Origin: Helicostylum pulchrum
Taxonomy: Eukaryota; Mucoromycota; Mucoromycetes; Mucorales; Mucoraceae
Direction: 5' to 3'
Assembly: GCA_025677825.1 (NCBI GenBank)
Contig: JAIXMO010000035.1
Coordinates: 186,001-250,000 of the forward strand
DNA length: 64,000 bases
The stretch's first letter is position 1; each line of letters opens with the position of its first letter. Positions 24,286 through 34,260 of the stretch are shown piece by piece. The notes under the pieces were generated by a model. That model saw only the letters and a program-made list of their open reading frames with translations, ran no database searches and was not told where the DNA came from. The position numbers and the translations under genes are program-made.

Positions 24286-26097
24286 TTATAGAATGTTTTT
24301 GGTGATTTTATCGAGAACAAATTGAAGCGATGTAGCATTGTATTTTGGCTCCTCTGAAGTTGGGTCAGGGTCGGCCATAATGCACTCTATACCTAATGCT
24401 TCAACAGCTGCAACATTGACAGGTACCTCTATAATAATAACAAAAAAGTTTTTAGCAGTGCGGTATCATAAATAAATAAATAAATAAAACTTACGTGTAT
24501 TGGAAAGGTAAATTAAATGAGTAATATAAGTGGATGGTGGTTTGTTTGGTACAAGCTCAGGAGGGAAAGGTGCAGAAGCACAAAATCCTTGACTAAATGA
24601 ACCATTTGCACCCATATATCCTTCTTGTTGAGCGTTGGGTGTAGTGGATCGAGGAATTGTGAGTTTACTGACATTAGGAGGTGGCCAGTGTCTGAATCCA
24701 TGGTCTACAGGTCGAGCATAGAAATCGTTTTGAGGATGCCCATGTTGGCGCATACTACCAGCCATAGGGTCTTCTTCAGAATGCGTGTCGTAATACTTGC
24801 GACGTGCATCGATCAATTGACTTTCATTTAATGCGTTTGTAATTGTACCAATGAAATCAAGCGCAGTGTATCCGTCTGTTTCACGATCTGTGGTACCATT
24901 CAATACCAAAATTTTATGTCGAAGCGAAGGAGAATGAGCAATAGCATGACCAACTTTTCGCAAGATCAAACAAGGTAAAATGGAAGTATATAATGAACCA
25001 ATAGAATAAACGAGTTCAGTACGGTTGGTTAAATGATCAAGAATCTTTGGGTTGGGTAAAGGATAGATTTCTTGACCGTACTCGTTCATGTAGTAGATAC
25101 GTGCAATAGCAGCAGATAACCTTTCCTCGGTACATTTACTGAATATTAAGTTTGTGTTGATTTGATCAGATTCGTTTGCTAATTGAGGTGAGTTGGGTAA
25201 TGCAAGCTTTGAAAAGGCGTCGATTGGATTCATCGATTTAGCGTTAGCCAAGTGCTGCCCAGGATGACTGATCTCACATTGTCCGCGTAACGTATGTCCG
25301 TCCTCTAATAAGGCAGCAATGGAAGCAGTATGATTGGTGTTGATCACGGGTAACACGTAAGTAGGTTCACGAATAGCAGTAATAGATGAAAACAAAAAAA
25401 TAGCTGCCTCTAATGATCCAAAGAATAATCTGGCTCCTGTCAAAAAGAAATTACCAATAGATCCATTACGGAAATTAAAATGCTTATGTGCACGTTTTAA
25501 TATTTCAAAATTAAACAATACTAGAAATCCTCGAATCGTTTCCTTTTTTTCAATAGAGATACGTTCCCATAACCTTAAAAAAATTACGTTATTTTTAGGG
25601 AGGGGAGTTTTTTTGTTTTTGTTTTAGTGGCCTTTTTTTCTTTTAGTTTACCTATGACGACCTTCAACAATCATGGTCCAATCGTCACGAATGGTGTTGT
25701 CATCGCCAACTGAATTTAAACGATAACTCAAGAGTTCTTTAATGGCTACTCTTTCTTCAGAGTCATGACCATCTGCATTGATTAAACGTGTAAGGCGGGA
25801 TCGCAAGTCGCCAATACTAGGTCCACCTAATACTCTCAAGAGTTCACTCTAATAATATACAAAATTAAAAAATCATGTCTGCTATTTTTTCTTTAAAAAA
25901 ATGGGCTTACAGTAGAACCCCCATTATCAGATACACCCAATATATAACAAACACTTGGTGTAATATACTGGAACGCACTTGCTGTTTAATATTTATATCA
26001 ATATCTTGCAAGAAAAAAAAGGGGAGGGAAATTTACCAATGAAATTACAAGCGGAACCACCAGAAAAAACGACAAAAGAAGGGTCGTTTGGCATCAT
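24286..26097 (-). CDS. CofD/YvcK-like (UPF0052) protein, yeast YNL011C type
   Basis: Predicted 516 residues, five exons on the minus strand: 26097-26037, 25981-25911, 25848-25652, 25573-24495, 24428-24286. The N-terminal FVVFSGGSACNF is the nucleotide-binding glycine loop of the CofD/YvcK fold, followed by YILGVSDNGGST, LGGPSIGDLRSRL and later the PLPNPKILDHL and LVYSIGSLYTSILPCL blocks. Bacterial YvcK binds UDP-sugars and supports gluconeogenic growth and cell-wall synthesis; CofD makes a coenzyme F420 precursor. Fungal members are uncharacterised, so the biochemical role here is unknown. The start is the first of two adjacent ATGs; an acceptor-like CTACAG just upstream leaves open a further 5' exon. 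Confidence 0.88.
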
Positions 26098-27116
26098 TGT
26101 CGTTACTGTAGAGATAAAAATAAAAGAGTAATTGATCTCTCTTTCATTTAAGATTTCTATTTATATAATGCATGGTGGGGGGTTTGTTTTTACCTGACTC
26201 AAACAGTCACGTATTACTAAAACTGAGTAACGTCAAACCCGAACATTAGGAATGTTTAGAAGTAGTCGATATTATGAAAAGTATATAATTCATGACTCAT
26301 GTTTTGACAATGTATATACACGTAACATGCACATTTAAAAGTAATAGCTGATTTCAATTACAATACTAGTCAAGACTATTTGTTGAGGTTACTCAATGAT
26401 TACACGATCGCCCCCAAACCGTGATACAGTCAATAGCTTTTTTTTATTGGACTAATTTCGTCTCTGCCACAATTTAATAGATTAGTCTTGGATCAAACAT
26501 ACAAATACAGTTAAGATTGATTAATCGACCTATTTATTCCGCCATTTTTTTTTTTTTTTTACTGTGAGCCCATATACTTGTATGATATGTGCATTTCACC
26601 CAAAAGAAGCCTAGCTATATCTTATATTGTTTCTTCGTCGATTAGCTCGTTTATTTTCCTTGTGGTATCGTTGTTCTCTCTGGGGATTCTACTTAGAGCA
26701 ACCGCTTTGCATAAAGGTACGTGAAATGTTTTTCTTTTTTATAAATGCGTAAATAGACATAAGCATAAAAAGGAATCATGTATAATAAAAATTATTCACT
26801 AACGCATATAACTAAAACAAATAGTAAATAGATTACATCAGTAAATAGACGCCCTATTTTATCATCCTTTTTATCAACGATTTTTTTTTTTCAACAAGAG
26901 TCTTTTTTCTTTTTTCTTCTTCTCATGTTATTTTCATGTCTTTGTTTTTATTTTGTTTTATGTTTGTACAAACCGCTATGGTTCTTCTTAGAGTAATGGT
27001 CGTCTTTAAAGGTAAGTGAAAAAGTAATATGGAACACATTTTTTAATCGACTGTGTAAATTGACTGTGCGTTAAGGATTTCTCTTCTTTTTTATTTTATA
27101 CCTTATCATTATCGCC
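26098..27116. other. Intergenic with duplicated exon-like segments
   Basis: Left end is the promoter of the CofD-like gene. Two segments about 300 bp apart share a pattern: T-rich hydrophobic-coding sequence, TTCT(A/T)CTTAGAG, then a TAAAGGTA(C/A)GTGAAA donor-like end (around 26678-26726 and 26984-27020). The first has an ATG at 26587 and an open frame of 43 codons up to a GTACGT donor, encoding a signal-anchor-like stretch (FIFLVVSLFSLGILL). This may be an orphan first exon. No complete gene. Confidence 0.35.
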
Positions 27117-28591
27117 ATGCCTAAATTTAAGGGGAAAGAAAAAGAAGTTACAAATCCTAAATCAACTACCAAGCGAGGAGATGTTGGCAAAAAAATACCT
27201 CGAAAAATCAATGCTTATTGTAAAGCCTGATATAGTTTTAAGAAGAGGAAGGTGTTAAGCCAGTTTTGTATACATACTGTACTGTCGTTGATTTACGATT
27301 TGGAACAGATGAAAGTAAGGCGACATTCTTAAAAACGTTTAAGAAACAAGAAAAAAAGAGTGATATAAGAGAGAATGAAGAAGAAGCTACGACTGCTAGT
27401 CGCATACTGACCACAATAGAGGCTAAAACTCATAAAACCCGACTTCAAAAAAAGTTGGACAGTATTTTTGATGAAGAGTGCAGTGAAGATAAAGGGGTAA
27501 TCTTTAACTAAAAGTACGACGAATGTTGATAATTTTTAAATTGATTTAGGACTGTAATAACACTATTAGCGATAGTATGTCCATGAATAAAGAGACTATT
27601 GAATCTTCCGAAGATGAACTTGTGGAAAATCCGTTTTTTGAAGTTGAAGAGGTATATCTGTTAATTGAGTGCTTTTAGTTTTGAACATTTGCTTACAATT
27701 TTTTTAGTATCCTTGTTTAAAAATTGCAAAAGAAAAAAATTTATACAAGTTCCATAAACCAATAATACAGGCTGAAGATTTTTCTGTTCTGAAAACCTAT
27801 TTCGATATATGCATCAGTAACTTCGCCGCAGAAGCGTCCGAATTAAATTACCTTGAATACGAACAATATACGATTGATCAAAAAACTACTGTAATTAAAA
27901 AAAAAATGCCTTGTGTATATGAATTGATCATTGAACTTTTGGAATCCAATGAACAGGAACTGTTTGGCAAAGTGGCATGTTTACCTAATAAAAATCCGTT
28001 GATTGAATTTGTTAAATTTTCAATCATAGATTTTATTTTAAACTGTAAAAGACCTGGTCCTTACAATAATAATGATGAACGAAGTTTGTATTGCGAAGCA
28101 AACATTCCTATTTTAAAAGCATTCGGGAATTGTGCCCGCAGCTTAACCTTCGCTTGGTAATTATTATGGGTTTTGATAAATAGAAAAAGACACTTACCAA
28201 TTAATTTAAAATTAGGTGCAAGAAAAAGGCTAAAGGCTCTGATTATGTCTGGCTTGTATCAAATAATTTTATAAAGGAAAAAGAAGACAAAAAGTTACTT
28301 GATGGTGTTGGTCAAATGACAATTAATAAAATTATTAATTGAGTCATCGGGGGTAATTAATGATTATAGTTTATACCGCAACTCGATTATTTAATATTTT
28401 TATATGTTTATAGATTTCACAACGATAGTATTTTATCACATTCCATTAATGATACACTCAAAAAAATTAAAAGCGGACATGATAACTTTGAAAAGTTTCG
28501 TTACAAATTACCGTAATCCGCCAATACGTACAGTCAAAAAGGTTCACTTGTTTTCTTGCCAAATTATTAGTAATTTAATTAACAAGTTGTG
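27117..28591 (+). pseudogene. Decayed multi-exon gene of unknown family (island copy 1)
   Basis: Starts MPKFKGKEKE; product not recognised by name. Intact splice junctions join exons ending 27496, 27550-27651, 27708-28156 and from 28216, giving a continuous soluble protein segment with PVLYTYCTVVDLRFG, then a hydrophobic-charged region containing NNDERSLYCEANIPILKAFG and a WLVSNNFIKEKE block. The frame is broken at TGA 27228-27230 (with a second shift before 27242), at TGA 28340-28342, and at TAA 28514-28516, each time with homologous-looking sequence continuing in another frame. Preserved introns with broken frames indicate recent decay of a once-functional gene rather than random sequence. 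I believe this is a lineage-specific Mucoromycota family, but cannot verify that here. Confidence 0.6.
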
Positions 28592-28858
28592 ATTGGGAAA
28601 TCGACCCAGATGGGTCTATTGTAAAACAACACTTTTCTCTAATAAAATAAAGGAGTTTTATTATAGTAATATATGTTACTGTTTCTTGACCTATAACAAG
28701 CTCTTTGAATAAATTTGGCGGCGTAATACCGATTTCAAGTGTTCGTTAAAGCACTCAGAACAAAGAGGCACTTCTGAGTCTCAGTTAAAGCTTATTTTTT
28801 TTTTAATTTAAAGATTTAAAGGTGTTTAACACTATCACAATAATTTTAAAAAGCATAA

Positions 28859-29283
28859 CAAATAAAAGTACAGTTATTAAGCTATCTGTTTTTAATACGT
28901 GCCCTGGATTCAGAAGGGGTTCATTTAATAGGAAAAGCTGACTATATTTCGACCTATCTGAAAAGATTAGACTCAAATGGGCTGACCCAATCTCTACTTG
29001 TTAAATATTCAATCAGCTCGCCCTCTAACTGGAAAGCGGTAGAATGTAGATCTGCAAGTATTCCTTTATGCTTTTCATAAATTATTTTATACGCGAAACT
29101 ATTTGAACTTTTTGCTTTCCTGCATGCAAGTACAATAAATAGTTTATTTGATAGAAATATTTATTTGTAATTTATTAGGATGATATGACGCAACAAAAAG
29201 ATATTTATAAGCAATTATTTCGTGAACAATTGGGGATTATAGCTGTAAATGAAACAGACACCGTAGCACATTGTCTTTTGTAA
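28859..29283 (+). pseudogene. Orphan exons of an unknown protein
   Basis: An ATG-less frame of 73 codons (28859-29080) encodes a protein-like segment including SEGVHLIGKADYISTYLKRL and LLVKYSISSPSNWK. A second frame beginning after a TTTATTAG acceptor (29179-29283) encodes DDMTQQKDIYKQLFREQLG and ends at TAA. Both look like internal exons without a start. They lie downstream of the decayed gene at 27117 and in the same orientation, and could be its displaced 3' part or a separate remnant. Function unknown. Confidence 0.4.
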
Positions 29284-30417
29284 ATTTTTAAATTTATATA
29301 ATAAACATTTTACATGATATATAGCGTTTATTTGACGAGTTCAGCACAAATTTACAAGTAGAACTTGAATGCTAAAAAAAAATCCATTGCGTTGCCGTCG
29401 GCTTTATGTTTAAAAGGTTCAGTATTTAAAAGTACGCATATTTATAAAGGAGTACAGGGTATTATCATTCCGGTAATCAAGGTTTTTTTTACGAAGGCCC
29501 AAAAAAACTTAGTTATAATGAAAGATTGGCCATCTGTTTTCAATTTTATTTTTTATTTTTATTGTTAGCGATGTTCTAGTCCCTTAATCAAGTAAGTGAT
29601 TCAATTATAATGAAATATGACCAATAGTAATCCTAATCTTCTCACAAAAACATTAAACGTTCAAAACGTGTGCAAGGGAACAAATAACCTAGGCATCGTA
29701 AAAACGGACTTGACAGCGTGGCTATTTTAGCTGCAATGTGACACCCCCAGGTCTAATATACTAAAGGACGTGAAAGGTAAATGACCGCTGGTTCGTAGCA
29801 ATTCGATGAGCTTGACGGCTATCCTTGCTGTGACACCCCCTCACCTTGATTGTGTGGTGATATCTTGTGTTGCCTCTTGACTGCGGGCAACTGAAATTGT
29901 TTTTAGGTCATCTCTGAAGTTGCAAGAGTTCTTTTAAGTAGACATTATGAAAGTTGAACATCTGCTTTTTTTTTATAACCGAACTGCTAGTATTAATGGA
30001 GGTATTCTTAATCTAGCGAATTACACTGGAAAGATGTTTATTCAAGTATAATAAAGAATTTTATTTTTTTAAAATGTATATTTAAAGAACCACAAGATAA
30101 ATAAGAATATGACATCTTAGGAGGGATACCCTGGTGTAAAAGATGAAACTGTTGGCTTGACATGCTTCTTATAAACGTTCCAAACATTACTATTGTTCGC
30201 ATCTTGAGGTCTTGCCAAAGAGTCTACGATATTAATCTGTAGAATTATTTGAAGTGTTACTCAATAAATAATGCGGCATATTTTATGTAGCAACATACCT
30301 TAAAATTAAAGTATTCACATACAGTTATCAGAATGAAAGTCTGGCATTTTTTTTTTCAACTGACGATGGTCATTTGAAGAGTTTTCCGATTTTACGTACA
30401 AAGGCAGACCGCGTTTA

Positions 30418-30723
30418 ATGAAGAAGAGTATACTTGCAAATGCATTCGTAGAAAGGTTGAACAAGATTTATGAAGACTCGCAAACGCCTGAAGAAATTAA
30501 AAGTTGTATTAAGAATTTAATACAAAAAGAGGGTAAAAGAAAGGAAGCAAACGACGAGTCTATGAATTACAACATCTCTGGGAATGCTTCCGTCTGTGTT
30601 GGTGACAACAACACCATTAAGGGGGAAGATTTTTTGTTCATTTTTCAAAAAGTTTTCATATCTTTTTCATACCTTTTTATTTCCTTTAAAATATTATCCA
30701 TCTGTAGCTTAACGATGTTCTAA
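30418..30723 (+). CDS. Small unknown protein or gene fragment
   Basis: A 101-codon frame with a good ATG. The first 75 residues are charged and helical (MKKSILANAFVERLNKIYED, EEIKSCIKNLIQKEGKRK) followed by the Asn/Gly-rich NYNISGNASVCVGDNNTIKG. The rest becomes Phe-rich and is probably translated intron or non-coding sequence, since GGGGGAAG at 30620-30628 is followed by T-rich DNA. I do not recognise a family. It may be the surviving 5' exon of a decayed gene in this island. Confidence 0.35.
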   Translation: MKKSILANAFVERLNKIYEDSQTPEEIKSCIKNLIQKEGKRKEANDESMNYNISGNASVCVGDNNTIKGEDFLFIFQKVFISFSYLFISFKILSICSLTMF

Positions 30724-31379
30724 ATAAAAAAAAAAAAAAAACTAGTTTAAAAAGCTGTTCATCTTTTTTATTCGGATGATTTAATCCTCTTAAAAAAATA
30801 ACAATTTAACCGTGCAGCTGGCAAAAATGACACGGCTTTTTTGAACTTCCTTGCGCGGAACAAGTGTAAACAAGACGTAAAAATGATGAAATAGATCACA
30901 TCAGTTTAAGCAGTATTTTTAGCATTTTTTTAGAATAGATAAATCACATTTCTTTCTCTTTTTTCATTTGCAATGCATACCAATAAGAACTTTTTTACGT
31001 GTATACTTTTTAAAAGAGCTTATATCATATACTCATTTATTATTCTGCATTGTTTTAGAGCGGAAAAAAAGTAAATTTAGCGAATCTCATGGCCTTGTGC
31101 TAGTTTATACCCGGCGGTTACTTTATGAAGAGCTGTATTCTTTTGTATGAAGAAAGAAATAAAGAAAGAAATAAAGAGAAAAAAAAGTGCTTATTATAAA
31201 GGCACCTATACCCCCCCCCCCCAAAAAAAAATGTCACGGATTTCCTTTTTGTTTCATTCTAATCCAGATACATCTTAATAGTAATAGGACGAATGGTCTG
31301 TGGGAGACGTTTGTGTCTCCAAAAAAAATACCGAATTTTTAAAGCCAACACATCACAATAGAAGTAAGACCCAGGAAGA

Positions 31380-32157
31380 ATGTCAGATATTAGGTTGCTC
31401 GCTTTAAATGGCGTTATTATTTTCGATGTTGATAAAAACGAATCTATAACCTAATACTTTGGCGTGGATGATCATAAAGTAGTAATGTCCAGCTTCAACT
31501 ACAAGCAATACCCTGCTGCCGACATTAAAGCTGCCAAGAAATCGCTCGTGGCTAGTCAATAGGTTTGATTGGACAAATAATGTCTGAAGCCGCAACTGGA
31601 ACACATGTAGTAAGCCTAATATTACCATTATTTGTTTCTGGCTCACCGGACTGTTCCGTTGAAGGCTCGCTCGTACTGTCGCTTCCAAATAAATGGGTTA
31701 ATGGAGAACTGGTAAGAAACTCAAAGTATAAGCCTGATTTTTTTTAGTTAATTCTTTATCCATAAATGTAAAGCGCGTCTTAGTAGTAGGAGAATTTAAA
31801 AAATCGTCTGTTGAATCGGACAAAGTGAAGCTGGGAAAGGGAATGCGAACAACTTTTAATAAAATTGTTTTGAGTCGTGTTCCCAACCCCGCTGTTTGCG
31901 AAGATGACGATATTTTAACATTTTTATGGATATGAAGTCTCCAAAGCTTTACAGGATGACTAGAGTTTCAAAAATAAAACTATTCAGAAACATAGAAGAG
32001 TTTTACCTCCTTCCTCATGTTATTTCGAGTATCATACAATTGAAGGTGAGAATAGATTTAATTATAACCAGTGTATATTGAATTAAATTTTGATGTGTTA
32101 TTTAAACAGAATATGGCCTTAGAAGCCGGTGCAAAAAGCAGAACTGTCTATAATTAA
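31380..32157 (+). pseudogene. Decayed gene of unknown family (island copy 2)
   Basis: Starts MSDIRLLALNGVIIFDV. The frame is interrupted by TAA at 31452-31454, TAG at 31560-31562, a shift at a T8 run (31738-31745), and TGA at 31932-31934. Protein-like sequence continues across every break: SLILPLFVSGSPD, KYKPDFF, then VKRVLVVGEFKKSS, KVKLGKGMRTTFNKIV, SPKLYRMTRVSKIKLF and LLPHVISSIIQLK. An intron with good ends (32046-32109) is kept, and the gene closes with a short exon ending at TAA 32155-32157. The KPDF...GEFK...KLG order is a plausible conserved core. With at least four lesions this is a pseudogene; no function is assigned. Confidence 0.65.
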
Positions 32158-32483
32158 AGGTCCTTTCTGCCGGTCTCTTCCAATGACGTCCAAGGCTTTT
32201 ACAGCTTGGTGGCGTGTACTTCAGGACTGTATTGAGACTAAAGAAAAAAAAACATACTTTGAGTCTAATTGTTCTTCGGTCTCCCTCTTTGTACCAATTC
32301 CATCAATGGGCTTTCTCGAATAAAGATCGTCAAATGAAAATATGTTTCATTCAATATTTTGTATGTTGTCATTTGGGACATTTTTATCAAAGTCCGGTAT
32401 TTCTATTTCGGATACAAAATAATAAACATTTTTATCTCTCTTTCTTTCATTTCCTTATATCTCTTTTAAAAATAAAAAACAAC
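32158..32483. other. Intergenic, promoter of the Ysc84/Lsb3-like gene
   Basis: AT-rich. The last 60 bases are CT-rich, as upstream of several genes in this window. A short frame at 32129-32323 has no recognisable features. Confidence 0.4.
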
Positions 32484-33918
32484 ATGGGTATAAAAATCAA
32501 TTCACCACTTCCGTGTAGTTTAGCTAGTAAGAAAAACATAATGAAATAGAAGCGATAGTAAGACTAATACAGGATAAAAATAGCTGAATGTAAAAAAGCA
32601 GCTCGTATTTTAAATAGTTTCATAGGTGAGATATATATATATATAATATTTTGTTTTACCGAGAATAAAATATTTACCAGAAGAATAAACATAATCAGAT
32701 GCGGGTAAAGGTGTGGATATCATCATTCCGCCAAATATATTAGAAGATGCAAAGGGATTGGCTATATTTACAGTCTTAAAAGCCGGTTTTTTGTTCTCGG
32801 GTCGAGCTGGTTCAGGTCTTGTTGTTGCAAAGTAAGTAACAAGAACAAAATCTAGGCATTTTTTATTTATTAATTCCCATATATAGGTTACCAGATGGCT
32901 GTAAGTAAATATATATGTAAAGAACCCTTTTTTTTTCAGTCATTAATTCTTACTTTTGTTGTCATTGTCTCAGCTTGGTCTGCTCCTTCTGCTATTGCGA
33001 TAGGTGGTATGGGGTTTGGTGGACAAATTGGAGCTGAGTTGACAGATTTCATTATGATATTAAATACATCATCTGCTGTAAAGACATTTATGCAGCACGG
33101 TTCAATTACACTTGGCGGCAACATTTCAGGTATATATTTAAACGTATATACAAAGTAAATGACTATAACTCTTTTAATTAGTGGCGGCGGGACCCATTGG
33201 TAGAAATGCAGAAGCCTCCGGTACTGCTTCGCTGAAAAATGTGTCAGCAATGTATTCGTACAGTAAAACAAGAGGTTTATTTGCTGGTGTTTCATTAGAA
33301 GGATCAGTGATTGTAGAAAGAAGTGATGCCAATAAGAAAATGTACGGACGTAAAGTAAAGTCTAGGGATTTATTAAACGGGAGTATTGAATCACCGATAG
33401 TGGCGCATGATCTGTACCGTGCGTTAGAATTAAAGACACACAACAGTATTCATCATAGCGATAGTGGTGGTGCTGGTAGTCGATTTAGATATAGGGATGA
33501 TGATGCTAGTGTAAATTCGGAGAGTACAGGAAATGTTTATCGGTCTCTTAGTCGAGTAGCAGTTCATTCAATGGCAAAGACAGGTGCTGGAAATATAAGC
33601 TACAAGCCAGCGGATACCAGCAGATACTTGGGCGCCAGTCGTTTTGATCCACCTCCTCGCCAGATTACAAATACAGTACAGGCAAGGGCTTTATTTAATT
33701 TCACTGGCGAACAAGAAGGCGACTTGGTATTTCACAAGGGTGATGTTATCTCCATTATTCAAAAGACAGATACTCAAAATGATTGGTGGACGGGCAAGTT
33801 AAACAATCGACAAGGCATTGTAGAGTATACTTTTTTTATTTTATTTTGCAAGTGTACTAACGTATATTTTTTTTTCTTTTTAAAAAAGTTTCCTGCCAAT
33901 TTCGTTGAAATCATCTAA
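32484..33918 (+). CDS. LSB3: Ysc84/Lsb3-type SYLF-SH3 protein (actin/endocytosis)
   Basis: Predicted 351 residues in seven exons: 32484-32526, 32584-32625, 32699-32831, 32887-32900, 32974-33129, 33182-33819, 33889-33918. The SYLF lipid- and actin-binding domain is clear: a MGIK...PLPCSLA start, CKKAARILNSF, AKGLAIFTVLKAGFLFSGRA, SWSAPSAIAIGGMGFGG, GGNISVAAGPIGR and YSKTRGLFAGVSLEGS. A Ser/Arg-rich linker leads to a C-terminal SH3 domain (ARALFNFTGEQEGDL, DWWTGKLNNRQGIFPANFVEII). Yeast homologues act at cortical actin patches in endocytosis. Exon 4 is a 14-nt microexon. The last intron (69 nt, 33820-33888) is a multiple of three without an in-frame stop, so retention would insert 23 residues just before the final SH3 strand. 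Confidence 0.95.
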
Positions 33919-34260
33919 TATATTTGAAATGAATAAATCCTTACCTCCATAGACTCGCTTTATTTATTTTTTTGAGCAATTTTTTGCAAGTGACTGACAT
34001 ATTTTTTTTTAGTTCAAATGCTTTAAGATACGTCCTTGAAATAACCCCCTTTTTTTTTCTGCCAACCCCCTTTAATCTAAACACATTTTTTATTGCCTGT
34101 TTTCTTAATAAAAAAAAGAGCGACGTGCGTGCGTGTGTGTGTAGTGTTCTTGATCTCCGCTTGCTCGTCGTCTTTTTCTCTTTCTCTCCTTTTAAGACAA
34201 GATTTTTATTTTCTCTTTTTTTTTTCCTGCAGTTTTTTTATTTTATTTTATTTATTGGCA
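33919..34260. other. Intergenic, T/C-rich promoter of the Ariadne gene
   Basis: Long pyrimidine-rich tracts, including a roughly 110-bp CT-rich stretch at 34150-34260 immediately before the start codon. No gene seen. Confidence 0.5.

Larger units (their letters stand above)
28592..31379. other. Accessory stretch with orphan coding fragments
   Basis: No intact gene. Besides the fragments listed separately there is an imperfect direct repeat at 29709-29749 and 29811-29840, an A-run near 30726-30740, and a C10 run at about 31211-31220. The frame at 29365-29568 (KKKSIALPSALCLKGSVF, then a Phe-rich end) may be one more exon remnant. The remainder is AT-rich with no recognisable features. Confidence 0.45.
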
